Assembly (NCBI RefSeq): GCF_002104515.1
Contig: NZ_NBOE01000010.1
Coordinates: forward strand, 1-64,000
Reading direction: 5' to 3'
Length of the DNA: 64,000 bases
From: Colwellia polaris
Lineage (GTDB): Bacteria; Pseudomonadota; Gammaproteobacteria; Enterobacterales; Alteromonadaceae
Positions 47,075 through 56,353 of this stretch are shown one piece after another. Numbering within the stretch: the stretch's first letter is position 1; each line of letters begins with the position of its first letter. The translations under genes and the position numbers were made by a program. The notes below the pieces were generated by a model. That model had not been told where the DNA came from. It made no database searches and was given only the letters and a program-made list of their open reading frames with translations.

Positions 47075-47400
47075 GCACCCTAAGCTCTCGAAGGATACTT
47101 GAATTAAAGTTTACTCAAGTATCCATCACGCAGCAGCAATGTCCTGTGGCACTGCTGCTAAGTAAACAGGCGCATGACGCTATTAAAGCACAGCTTTTCT
47201 GCATAATTTTGCCATTAAGTACATAGATTTCACCATCAAAACTGCTCTGAGTCGTCAATCCTTGCCCTGCCAACTCTTTCATGGTTTCTGCGGGGCCAGG
47301 TTGGTTGAAATGTCTCAACATACGGGTATGAAGTTGTTGGTTACAATGTTGAGTAACGAAAAAGCTAACTGTTTTTTCTTGTTAATTAGCTTGTATGGTT
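47075..47400. other. Remnant-rich intergenic region
   Basis: No gene I can support. A perfect stem (GGATACTTGA / TCAAGTATCC, 47093-47124) follows paeA and may terminate it. A second hairpin built on CAGCAGCAATG / CACTGCTGCT lies at about 47132-47162. The minus strand has an open stretch (47115-47321) with slightly higher GC, possibly a decayed gene acquired with paeA. Confidence 0.5.
47093..47124. terminator. Hairpin after paeA
   Basis: A perfect 10-bp stem with a 12-base loop and no T-run. Its place 18 bases after the stop codon supports a 3'-end role. Confidence 0.55.
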
Positions 47401-47907
47401 TTATTGAATTGCTGCAACTTTCCAAACATTTTTCTCTTTTTTCATTAATACAGTTTTAACTGTTCCGTCTGGAAGTTTAGACCTAAAAAATGCCTTAGTT
47501 TCTTGTACTAGCTCCTTACTAATATTATCCATACTAGCACGAGCATTTGTTGCCTCATCGGCCAAATTCATCTTAATACAAGTATTAAACATCATTTCTT
47601 CATCTGAAATAGATAACAATTTGGTGATTTCAGTTTCTGTAAGTTGACCGTTTGTTTTTTGTTGTTTGTAGTGCTCTTTAGCTACGTCATGCAATTTTTT
47701 TAGGTGTGCGCTGTAAGTTAAACTAACCATAAATTTACATGCATAAGTTTCATTAAAAGAAGCATACTCTATTAGTTTATTAGCTCCAGTTACATATGAC
47801 TCACTTGGCTTCATACCGAGAGTTAACTCCTCATATGAGATATACCTTTCTTCTGCGAGAGATAAAAATGCTATAAAAATAAAAAGCAGAATGGCTAAGT
47901 TTTTCAT
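47401..47907 (-). CDS. Secreted protein of unknown function
   Basis: 168 residues with a signal peptide (NLAILLFIFIAFLSLA, cleavage near residue 18). The mature part is helical and charged, with two cysteines (YACKF and NTCIKM) that could form a disulphide. The C-terminus KTVLMKKEKNVWKVAAIQ resembles the closing strands of NTF2-like folds, but this is only an impression. Confidence 0.65.
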   Translation of the reverse strand: MKNLAILLFIFIAFLSLAEERYISYEELTLGMKPSESYVTGANKLIEYASFNETYACKFMVSLTYSAHLKKLHDVAKEHYKQQKTNGQLTETEITKLLSISDEEMMFNTCIKMNLADEATNARASMDNISKELVQETKAFFRSKLPDGTVKTVLMKKEKNVWKVAAIQ

Positions 47908-48024
47908 TTTAAGTCGTAATTCCTTGTAAAAAATAACTGAATAGGTGGTAACTTGTCTATTTTCCTCATTACGTGACTTGGGAGGAAATGAGATCTAGCT
48001 GCAAATATGTAACTTAGTGCTTTC

Positions 48025-49014
48025 TTATTTAATATACCCAACTTCAACAAACCAATCATGAGCTTTTTGAATGGCTTCTTTTATTGAGTGGGTGGTCTTA
48101 AAGCCAAGTTCTTTTTGTGCTTTAGTGCCATCTAAAAATTGTCCTGAGGACATCACTGCTATGGCCGTATCACTAATTTTAGGTAAATCTGCATTACTAT
48201 GCTTGTATTTAAAGTACTGAATTTTCGCTATAATTTTTGCAACAAACAAAGGTGTGCTTTTAAGAATTGGGGCTTTACTGACTTTAGCCATTAACGACAC
48301 TAAATCATCCATAGCGATATTGTTGCCAGTAAATAAATATCTTGCCCCCGGCACACCTTTTTCACAAGCAAGGGTAAGGCCTAAGCCGGCGTCGCCAGCA
48401 TAAATTAGATTACGGTCGCCTTTTACATAACCCGGTAACGATTGATTCGCTACGCCCACCAGTAATTGCCCCGTAGAAGGGCCATAGTCGTATTCTCCAA
48501 AGGTCATTGAAGGAATGCCAATAACGACAGGTAATCCTGCTTTTGCTTTGTTCATTGCTTGCACATCCATGGCCCATTTAGCTTGAATGTAAGGGTTTTT
48601 ATTAGCAGGTGCCGTTGAGTACTCTAGCGTTTCATTGGCTGGTAAACCTTCAGGATGTTTTTTTAACGCAATAGCAGCGCCCAAATACACTATTTTTTGA
48701 AGGTGCTTTTGCTCGCAAGCGTTGTAAAAGCTTTCCATTTTGGCAAGTGAGTTTTTAACTTCCTCTTGCCATGGAATAGGAACCGTTGGATAGGGAGCAG
48801 CACAGTTAATTACCGCATCAACATTTGCAAAGGCTTCTCTTAAGGCTTTTTCATCAGATAAATCTGCTATCGCAGAGGTATAAGGTAAGTGTTGGACTTT
48901 ACTCATATCTGAAGACTCACGATGAACAATGGTTAGCTCATGGCCTCTTGCGACAACGGCTATAGCGGTATGATGTCCAATCATCCCTGTTGCCCCTAAT
49001 ACGGCTATTCTCAT
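48025..49014 (-). CDS. NAD(P)-dependent epimerase/dehydratase family protein
   Basis: A 329-residue extended short-chain dehydrogenase. The Rossmann motif GATGMIGHHTA is at residues 7-17, an NCAAPYP segment near 70, and the active-site YxxxK is YIQAKW near 143. Members act on nucleotide sugars, dihydroflavonols or similar compounds; the substrate here is unknown. It is a single gene preceded by GGAAG. Confidence 0.85.
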   Translation of the reverse strand: MRIAVLGATGMIGHHTAIAVVARGHELTIVHRESSDMSKVQHLPYTSAIADLSDEKALREAFANVDAVINCAAPYPTVPIPWQEEVKNSLAKMESFYNACEQKHLQKIVYLGAAIALKKHPEGLPANETLEYSTAPANKNPYIQAKWAMDVQAMNKAKAGLPVVIGIPSMTFGEYDYGPSTGQLLVGVANQSLPGYVKGDRNLIYAGDAGLGLTLACEKGVPGARYLFTGNNIAMDDLVSLMAKVSKAPILKSTPLFVAKIIAKIQYFKYKHSNADLPKISDTAIAVMSSGQFLDGTKAQKELGFKTTHSIKEAIQKAHDWFVEVGYIK

Positions 49015-49144
49015 TTAACTTCCTTTTATAATATTGAACACCCAAATAATGGGCTACTGTAATTTATATTGCGCTAATATCAATCAAATGGCGCTGAATA
49101 CGAGTTTTTATAATCAGTAATCATGCCACTCATTTTCTAAAGCG

Positions 49145-50533
49145 CTACTTAATCAACTCAATTAATTCATGAATAGTTTTAACTGGGGTGATTTTAGCCC
49201 CTAAACCTTCCATTGATTTATGATAGTTTCGAAATGGAATAAATATCTCTTGAAAGCCATGTTGGGCGGCTTCTTTTACTCGTGGTACGCCGCTGTCTAT
49301 TGGGCGCACATCTCCATTTAAACTAAGTTCACCCATAATGCAGGTGGTTCTTGGAATAACAAATTCATTTAAGCTGCTTAGAAGCGCGGTGACTAAGGCA
49401 AGATCAATACAGGTTTCTGACTCATCTATTTTTAAGCCGCCAATAATGTTGAAAAAGGTATCGTGATAAATTTTTGTTTTGGTGTGTTTACGCAAAATAC
49501 CGGTTAACATTTTTATGCGATTCATATTCAAGCCAACACAAACACGTTGTGGAAACTCAGCCTCAGTTTCAGTGGTTAAACACTGAATTTCGAGCAATAA
49601 GTTACGGTTACCTTTGCGAATACACGTTATGGCAGAGCCTGGGGATTCAGTGCTTGAGCCCGATAAAAATATCTCACTTGGGTTATCAACACTGAGCATG
49701 CCGCGCTCACACATTTTGAAAATACCAACGGTATCAATATCACCAAAGCGGTTTTTATTAGCGCGTAAGGTACGTATTTGGCCGTCGTTAGTGTCAATGT
49801 GGAGCAGGGCATCAACAATGTGTACTAAAGTTTGTGGGCCAGCAATTTCGTTGTTTTTATTCACATGGGCAATTAAAAACATAGTAACGTTATTTTGTTT
49901 ACAGTATTGGGTTAATGCTTGCGCCGCGCCTTTAACTTGTGAAGGTGAGCCTGGGCTACCATTGGCATTGTCGGTAACTACCGCTTGAATGGAGTCAATT
50001 ACCGCGAACTTGATTTTCTTTTGCTCTAGCTCTTCAATAATCGCTTCAACACTGGTTTCAGATAATAAATATAATTCTTCAGGATTATAATCAAGCTTTA
50101 AGCGCTGCACTCTGTTTTTAAACTGCGACAGCGACTCTTCTGCGGTACAGTAAAGCGACGGCATTAATTGTGACATGCGAGCCACTAAATCCGAAAGTAG
50201 GGTGGTTTTACCTGCACCCGGATCCCCTGAAATAATATTGACAGAGCCGGTGGTAACGCCGCCACATAATACGCGGTCAAGCTCGCCTATGCCGGTTAAC
50301 TGCTTTTCAGCCTCGGTGGTTTCAACATCGTTTATTTTCTTTGAACCGCCACCCGTGCCGCCTGCATAACCAGCAGATACCGTACGACTTTTGGTGGCAC
50401 TTTTACTTTGATTTGGCGAGATTTTCATTTCTGCCAAGGTATTCCATGCGCCGCATCGACACTGACCTTGCCAACGCGGGTAGTTCATGCCGCAATCGGT
50501 ACAAACGAATTCTATTTTTGCTAACTTTGCCAT
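49145..50533 (-). CDS. radA: DNA repair protein RadA
   Basis: A RecA-like ATPase and branch-migration helicase for recombination intermediates. The 462-residue protein has a zinc finger (CTDCGMNYPRWQGQCRCG, residues 11-28), Walker A GDPGAGKTT (about 104-112), the RadA-specific KNRFGDIDTVG motif and a C-terminal Lon-protease-like domain (about 310-460, including GELSLNGDVRPI). In many gammaproteobacteria radA adjoins serB. Here a PilZ gene and a TonB-receptor pair lie between them. Confidence 0.96.
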   Translation of the reverse strand: MAKLAKIEFVCTDCGMNYPRWQGQCRCGAWNTLAEMKISPNQSKSATKSRTVSAGYAGGTGGGSKKINDVETTEAEKQLTGIGELDRVLCGGVTTGSVNIISGDPGAGKTTLLSDLVARMSQLMPSLYCTAEESLSQFKNRVQRLKLDYNPEELYLLSETSVEAIIEELEQKKIKFAVIDSIQAVVTDNANGSPGSPSQVKGAAQALTQYCKQNNVTMFLIAHVNKNNEIAGPQTLVHIVDALLHIDTNDGQIRTLRANKNRFGDIDTVGIFKMCERGMLSVDNPSEIFLSGSSTESPGSAITCIRKGNRNLLLEIQCLTTETEAEFPQRVCVGLNMNRIKMLTGILRKHTKTKIYHDTFFNIIGGLKIDESETCIDLALVTALLSSLNEFVIPRTTCIMGELSLNGDVRPIDSGVPRVKEAAQHGFQEIFIPFRNYHKSMEGLGAKITPVKTIHELIELIK

Positions 50534-50887
50534 TTGGCTGCCTATTTCTTAAATTATTTTCTTTCTGATTTAAGGTAGTCAAAATGATGACAATACCATT
50601 TATTAATCAATAACGACTTTTTGTATTGCGTGTAAAATTTATTTTTCACTTTGTAATTAATAACTTAAAAGCTTTTTGTTATACTTTTAGGTATTAAGTT
50701 TATATTTATTGTTTCTCGGCTTCTATAATAATTTAAAAGGTATGGTTATTGCTTTAAAACAGTTAAATATAAACGAGTTACTTTTCAATATTGTGCACAG
50801 CGGGTAGTGAATATTTACTACAAGCCGCATATACTAGCGCAATATTTGATGAGTAGTTTTCTTTATTGTAAAGATATTGAAGTGTAA
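50534..50887. other. Divergent control region between radA and the PilZ gene
   Basis: 354 AT-rich bases with no gene. TATACT at about 50677-50682 could be a -10 element, but no matching -35 is convincing. Confidence 0.5.
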
Positions 50888-53335
50888 ATGAATAAAGATT
50901 TTTCAAAATACCAAAAAATTATTACTGAACTTAGCGGCCAAGTCTTAAATAATGACTTTGAAGCTAGGTTTAATGCTGTCACAAAAGATATTCCTAAAAC
51001 TGAGCGTTTTCTTTTAAAAATGGAAATAAAGCGTTTAGCTACACCTTGTAGTCGTTTGATTGATTTAAGAGGCTATGTTGATGGAGAGTGCAAATCCTTT
51101 GAGCATGAAGGCAGAGTTCACTACCTAGACAGTTTGGCTATTTCGGTGTTTACCTCCGCATTTTCTCGCTACGGTGCTTATACTTTAGGCGTCTACGAAG
51201 AAGTTATGAATACAGAGAATAACTTTCGAGTTATCTATCAAAAAGAAAAAACGAATACGGCAAAAAGCCAACCTGCCGATAATAATAAGATATTTGAAAA
51301 GTCGCAATTTCCAGCCAAATTTCATCGTTTTGGCGCATATCATGATCGTAATGAAGAACGAATGAATTTTGTTATTTCGATTAAGGTCATGCTAGATACA
51401 ACAAACGAATTTAAATGCTCAACCTCGGATATGAGTGTACATGGCTGTAAGTTCAGAATTAACGACTCTAGCGCCATCGAAATAGGGCAAAAAATTACGC
51501 TGCGTTTTATCGGCTTAGAAGAACAACATCAACTTACTGAAGACAGCGAATTTCTCTACGAAGTTAAAAATGTAACTGTTTTAGATAATATGCAGCTCGT
51601 TGGCGTGCAAAGAATTATCGAAGATAGAACAGAGTCAGAAAACTTTACAAAATATTTAATGAGTTTTATTCGAACGAATAAGCGTCGTTATAAAATTAAT
51701 TTAGACAATACCATTCGGGCTTTGCAAACACGTAGTTTTGAACAGTTTGTTTTACCAAAGTCAAATGAACTACCTGTTTTTATAGAAAAGAATGTAAATG
51801 TATTATCGCCAAAATATGCACTTACTTGTAATAACAATCAAAATTTATATCAGTATTGGCAAGACGAAAAACGCTACTCAACACTTTACTGCTTACTTTC
51901 TCCTGAGCGCATCGTGAGACTAAAAAAATTAGCCTTGAGAAAAAAATCTTTATTGGTTTTTAGCTTTATTCATCGTAGCCAAGGTAAGTTTTATTTTTAT
52001 ACCGCTGATGAGTTACAACTGAGTGAAGACCCAGAGTTTATGTTGCAATTTTTAGGTTTTGCGGCAAATAAAGAAAACTTTTTAGTTACCCAGTTAAATT
52101 TAGTCGATATAGCGCCTGACCGTGCAGAGTCACATTTTACTTTAGCCAATAGCACCACTAAACAAAACGAATACTTAAATGCTCCCATACCTGAAGACAT
52201 TAGCGCCTTAATAAGCCAAACACCTTATATGGTTGTTGTAAAAGATGTAACGCATGCCGACAGCACTATAGCTTATCAGTCGCTCTCTTATGAAGGCGTT
52301 AATACGGTAAAACTAAAAAGGTTTGGACATAAACGTTTAAGTAAACCTTTTAGTGTTGATGAAGTGGGTATTAATTATAGAAATAAACGACAAGAGTTGC
52401 GTTTTACTTATAAAACCCCTGCTAATGTAAACATAAATGGTGTTACTTCAAAGGGCGTTTCAATCAACTTTTCTACTTCTGGTTTAAAAGTTGAATTAGA
52501 ACAAAGTACAAGTTTAATTGTTGGTGATATTGTTTATTTAGCACTTCCTAAGTTGCAAAAAATAACCTCAAGCTTTGATTTAAGCGCTTTGCCTTATGAA
52601 GTCATGCGGATTAATCGCGCTAAAACTACTGTTAATTTACGTGTTTTTGTTGAAAAACATCAGCATATTGGCCGTAAGTTTTTTAAAGCTCTAATTGATA
52701 AGAACCGTGATAAATTAACCTCAGATGAGTATGTAATGGCCAGCCCAGGCTTAGCTAAAGCATTAAGAAATATTTACAGTGCAAGCTCTACTATTCCGGC
52801 CTTGGTAATACAAACAAGTGGTAGTCGTTATAAAACAGAAGTTATTGCTAGTGGCGACTCTAGTAGTAAATTTATGGCTGAAATGGCGCAATTGAGCGAA
52901 CGTAAATCTCATTATAATTTATACCCTATATTGGGTCATGCCGGGTTTATGGCGAGTTTGACCGCTAAACTCAAAAAAATGCAACAAAGTGAAACTGCCA
53001 GTAATGAAATACTTTATATTGCGATAGACCCAAGTATTGAACTGGTAGAAAAAGCCGTAAAAATAAAACTCTCGACTGAACTTAATACCGAAGCGTTAAA
53101 ACAAAGGTTTATTCATCAAGCATTGAAAAGCGGACAATTCTTTTGCGTGATGGTAAAACTTTCGCGCGCAGCGGAGCCTGATATGAGTCACCTTCACCCT
53201 GAGCTTAATTATATTAGTGGTTATGCCATTCACCGTGGTAAACAGATAGAGCAAGAAATATGGAGTGTTGCAGGCATAGCGCAAATTTTCGATATAACTC
53301 AAGAAGTGGTTTTTCGTTATAGGTTAATGCGATAA
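50888..53335 (+). CDS. Double PilZ-domain protein, predicted c-di-GMP receptor
   Basis: A large cytoplasmic protein of 815 residues. The first PilZ region has RNEER (about 154-158) and later TSDMSVHGCKF (about 178-188), matching the RxxxR and DxSxxG c-di-GMP ligands. A second PilZ region near residues 500-540 has RQELRF and NFSTSGLKVE, with asparagine for the usual aspartate. The N-terminal 130 residues and the C-terminal 250 are of unknown fold. There is no membrane segment. The gene may respond to c-di-GMP from the two cyclases in this window. Its position beside radA is shared with some other marine genomes as far as I recall. Confidence 0.85.
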   Translation: MNKDFSKYQKIITELSGQVLNNDFEARFNAVTKDIPKTERFLLKMEIKRLATPCSRLIDLRGYVDGECKSFEHEGRVHYLDSLAISVFTSAFSRYGAYTLGVYEEVMNTENNFRVIYQKEKTNTAKSQPADNNKIFEKSQFPAKFHRFGAYHDRNEERMNFVISIKVMLDTTNEFKCSTSDMSVHGCKFRINDSSAIEIGQKITLRFIGLEEQHQLTEDSEFLYEVKNVTVLDNMQLVGVQRIIEDRTESENFTKYLMSFIRTNKRRYKINLDNTIRALQTRSFEQFVLPKSNELPVFIEKNVNVLSPKYALTCNNNQNLYQYWQDEKRYSTLYCLLSPERIVRLKKLALRKKSLLVFSFIHRSQGKFYFYTADELQLSEDPEFMLQFLGFAANKENFLVTQLNLVDIAPDRAESHFTLANSTTKQNEYLNAPIPEDISALISQTPYMVVVKDVTHADSTIAYQSLSYEGVNTVKLKRFGHKRLSKPFSVDEVGINYRNKRQELRFTYKTPANVNINGVTSKGVSINFSTSGLKVELEQSTSLIVGDIVYLALPKLQKITSSFDLSALPYEVMRINRAKTTVNLRVFVEKHQHIGRKFFKALIDKNRDKLTSDEYVMASPGLAKALRNIYSASSTIPALVIQTSGSRYKTEVIASGDSSSKFMAEMAQLSERKSHYNLYPILGHAGFMASLTAKLKKMQQSETASNEILYIAIDPSIELVEKAVKIKLSTELNTEALKQRFIHQALKSGQFFCVMVKLSRAAEPDMSHLHPELNYISGYAIHRGKQIEQEIWSVAGIAQIFDITQEVVFRYRLMR

Positions 53336-53464
53336 CAATTAAGGGTGTTGTAATTAATGCGAGGGTAAGTTTATATTACGGCCTTTTACCTTAAAGTACA
53401 TATAATGCAGTAATGACTTTCATTAAAATTGGCCGCTAGTTTTAACCGTTAATTTTTAGGGCTT

Positions 53465-53535
53465 ATACCAATTGAAATAAATAATCGATCATTTTAGGCG
53501 GTTTAAATCGTCAATAATTTATTACATTTGATATT
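53465..53535. repeat. Dispersed element with ATACCAATTG ends, short copy
   Basis: The left arm ATACCAATTGAAATAAATAA and what follows repeat the 13094 copy almost exactly for about 55 bases. The right arm is an imperfect reverse complement (ends TACATTTGATAT), so the 71 bases can fold as one long hairpin. There is no interior as in the long copy. Confidence 0.75.
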
Positions 53536-53561
53536 AGTTTTTAGCATTTATTTTCAAAAGC

Positions 53562-53602
53562 TTATAAGAGTTTATTCACATATAGAAAATATAAACTTAT
53601 AA
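53562..53602. promoter_or_regulatory. Imperfect inverted repeat before the Cys-rich gene
   Basis: TTATAAGAGTTTAT and ATATAAACTTATAA are near-complementary arms about 14 bases apart, 30 bases before the start codon. This could be an operator for a metal-responsive repressor or only AT-rich promoter DNA. It does not match a textbook Zur or Fur box. Confidence 0.35.
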
Positions 53603-53631
53603 TGTAGCCTCGATAGTAAGCAGAGTTTTTT

Positions 53632-54015
53632 ATGATCAAAGCAATTTCACGAGTTTTATTTACAGCGTTTATGCTTATTGCCTTTGTTGGTCAAGCAATT
53701 GCTTTTAATAGCGCTATGTCTTGTGAAACATCAGAAAATACTACTTCTGCATCTGCTCATACAAATAGTGCACAAGCGCAACATAAAAGCTCAGCGGCAT
53801 CAGACTCAAAAAGCTCAGAAGATTGCTGTGGAATTGACTGTTGTGATCTCGATTGTAACTGCATTGCTAATGCGTGTTCATCATTCATGTATGTTGAAAC
53901 TGAAGGTTATGCGGCTAAAAATTTTTCATTAAATGAAGCGGTTAGGTTACCACTGGCAAACCAGCCAAAAACCATGACGAGTTTACTTTATCGCCCCCCC
54001 ATTTTTACCTCGTAA
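53632..54015 (+). CDS. Secreted Cys-rich protein next to a TonB receptor
   Basis: 127 residues with a signal peptide (VLFTAFMLIAFVGQAIA). The mature protein has a Ser/Ala/Lys-rich linker and then a dense cysteine cluster (EDCCGIDCCDLDCNCIANAC), a likely metal-binding site. It recalls CopL-type proteins, which are linked to copper handling, but the match is only in general character. It lies 105 bases upstream of the TonB-dependent receptor on the same strand and is probably in the same operon. Confidence 0.75.
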   Translation: MIKAISRVLFTAFMLIAFVGQAIAFNSAMSCETSENTTSASAHTNSAQAQHKSSAASDSKSSEDCCGIDCCDLDCNCIANACSSFMYVETEGYAAKNFSLNEAVRLPLANQPKTMTSLLYRPPIFTS

Positions 54016-54120
54016 ATACTTATCCTACTAGCTATATAACAGCTATATACAACTTAAAAAAACAGTAAGTTAATTCACAGTATTGTGCTGATTAACTGCT
54101 AAGTATTACCTGAGGTTAAC

Positions 54121-56178
54121 ATGTTTGAAAAGTCATTAATTACACCCGCAGCATTACTGTTAATACCTGCTTTTGCCTGCGCAGATGAAAAAAACAATGA
54201 ACATAAGCATGAGCATAAAACTGAGCAAACTAGTGCTCATAACAATGTTCAGAATAAAGAACACGACCAGCATGATAAAGCTGAACATCATGATCATCAT
54301 GATGCGCCAATTGAAAGAATCCAAGTCAGTGCTTCTCGTTTGGGGCGTATTGTTACTGAGTCGGCAACACGCACTGAAATTATTAGCGGTGAAGAAATAC
54401 AAGAAAAAGCCCTTATGCGCCCAGGCAATATTTCTATGTTAGTCGCTGAAACAGGTGGTGTAAGAGTACAAAACACTTCGCCAGCTTTAGGTAGCGCTAA
54501 TATTCGATTGCAAGGTTTGTTTGGTCGTTACACACAACTATTAAGTGACGGTTTACCTTTATATGGTGGCCAAACGGCTTCAATTGGTTTGTTACAAATT
54601 CCACCCACAGACCTTGCCAATGTTGAAATAATTAAAGGCTCTGCTTCTTCTCTTTATGGCGGCTCAGCACTTGGCGGGGTAATTAACTTAATATCGAGAA
54701 CGCCTTCGAATGAATATGAAGGTGAGGTATTGGTCAATGCTACTTCAAAAAATGGCCAAGATATTACCTCGTATTTTGCATCACCATTAACTGATAGTTT
54801 AAGCGCATCAGTAACTACCGGAATTCATCACCAAGAAGAGCAAGATTTCGATGACGATGGCTGGATTGATTTAGCTGGGTATGAACGAGGCAGTATTCGC
54901 CCTCGGCTTTATTGGCAAAACGACAGTGGTGCAAACTTATACTTAACCTTAGGTGTAATGAAAGAGCAAAGAGATGGTGGTACTTTAGATGGTGTTGAGC
55001 TAAGCGATGGCAATGAATTTCCGCTGACTCAGAACACGCTAAGAACCGATATTGGTTTTATTTATGACCAACCTCTGGGCGAGGTATTAAATTTAAATTG
55101 GCGTGGCTCAGCAATGAATCAAGACCACGAGCATCAGTATGGTGCTGTGCTCGAAGATGATAGTCACGAAAGCTACTTAATTGAGACTAGTTTATCGGGG
55201 TATTCAGACAAAACAGCATGGTTGGTCGGCTTGGCGTTACAATCTGAAAAGTTCGCTTCTGATACCTTTGCTGAATTTGATTATTCTTATCAAGTACCAG
55301 GTTTGTTTTCGCAACTCGATTATGAAGCAAGTGATGTTGTTTCAATGTCATTCAGTGCTCGTACTGACTGGCACAGTGAATATGGCACACAAGTAAGTCC
55401 GCGTATTTCAGTGTTATATAGCCCCGAAAACTGGACGTTTAGAGGCGCATACGGGCAGGGCTTTTTCGCGCCTAGCCCATTTATTGAAGATCTTGATGAA
55501 ACCGGATTATCGCGCCTCGAATCACTAGAAAAACTTGAAGAGGAGCAAGCATCTACAGCTTCTTTAGATATTAGTTATGTGATGGATGGTTTAGAAACTA
55601 GCCTGACATTATTTTCTTCAACAATTGATAATGTTACAGAGTTAGAAGTTATTGACGCCGCGGAGCAAGTTTCTGGTAAACAAGTTCGTATTGTTAATGC
55701 TATTGGTGAAAGTGAAATAAGCGGTGCTGAAGTATTGCTGCGTTATCGCTGGCGAGATATTAAGTTTACTGGCAGTTATTTATATACCGATGCGACGAAA
55801 GAAAGTAACGAAGGTTTTAATCGAGTACCTTTAGCATTAACACCTCAACACTCGGCAGGCCTAGTGGTTATGTGGGAAGAACACGGCAGTCATTTGCTAG
55901 GCTTTGAAGCCTACTATACCGGCACACAACAGCTTGAAAACAACCCATATCGTGAGCGAAGCGAAGCTTATTGGCATTTAGGTTTGTTAGGTCAAATAAC
56001 GGTGGGTAAAGTTAGCTTCTTTGTTAATGCTGAAAACCTGCTTAATGTGCGACAAACTAAAGAAGATTCTTTGTTGTTACCTGAACAAGCACCTAGCGGC
56101 AGATGGACAACTGATATTTGGTCAAGAAATGATGGCTTTACCGTTAACGCAGGCTTTCGGTTTCAATTTGGTGATTAA
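54121..56178 (+). CDS. TonB-dependent receptor with His-rich N-terminus, probable metal uptake
   Basis: A 685-residue outer-membrane receptor. The signal peptide ends at ACA near residue 20. It is followed by a histidine/acid-rich stretch (about 24-62, for example HKHEHK, HHDHHD), a TonB-box-like segment (IERIQVSAS), the plug (about 70-190, with GLFGRYTQLLSDGLPLYGG and GSASSLYGGSALGGVINLIS) and a beta barrel to the C-terminus (FRFQFGD). The histidine run and the Cys-rich partner suggest a metal such as zinc or copper, as in ZnuD or OprC, rather than a siderophore. The metal is inferred, not shown. Confidence 0.88.
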   Translation: MFEKSLITPAALLLIPAFACADEKNNEHKHEHKTEQTSAHNNVQNKEHDQHDKAEHHDHHDAPIERIQVSASRLGRIVTESATRTEIISGEEIQEKALMRPGNISMLVAETGGVRVQNTSPALGSANIRLQGLFGRYTQLLSDGLPLYGGQTASIGLLQIPPTDLANVEIIKGSASSLYGGSALGGVINLISRTPSNEYEGEVLVNATSKNGQDITSYFASPLTDSLSASVTTGIHHQEEQDFDDDGWIDLAGYERGSIRPRLYWQNDSGANLYLTLGVMKEQRDGGTLDGVELSDGNEFPLTQNTLRTDIGFIYDQPLGEVLNLNWRGSAMNQDHEHQYGAVLEDDSHESYLIETSLSGYSDKTAWLVGLALQSEKFASDTFAEFDYSYQVPGLFSQLDYEASDVVSMSFSARTDWHSEYGTQVSPRISVLYSPENWTFRGAYGQGFFAPSPFIEDLDETGLSRLESLEKLEEEQASTASLDISYVMDGLETSLTLFSSTIDNVTELEVIDAAEQVSGKQVRIVNAIGESEISGAEVLLRYRWRDIKFTGSYLYTDATKESNEGFNRVPLALTPQHSAGLVVMWEEHGSHLLGFEAYYTGTQQLENNPYRERSEAYWHLGLLGQITVGKVSFFVNAENLLNVRQTKEDSLLLPEQAPSGRWTTDIWSRNDGFTVNAGFRFQFGD

Positions 56179-56353
56179 CCCGTTAACTGTTTAGTTAAGA
56201 GTTGAAATAAGACTATAGCTATTGCAGCGTTGGTTAACAAGTTAGGCTAAAATGTTAAAGCAAGGCTCTGTGCATTTTAGCTTATAACCTAAAACCTAAA
56301 ACTTAATGAGTAGCTACAATAAGTGGCTACTGCTGTTTTCTTATTTATATGCC

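Noticed and set aside
47115-47459. Short frames on both strands after paeA
   Set aside because: Hairpins interrupt them, they overlap each other, and I recognise no family. They are described only as possible remnants.
53678-54442. Alternative frames over the Cys-rich gene and the start of the TonB receptor
   Set aside because: The other frames lose the signal peptides and the Cys/His patterns; they arise from low-complexity coding DNA.
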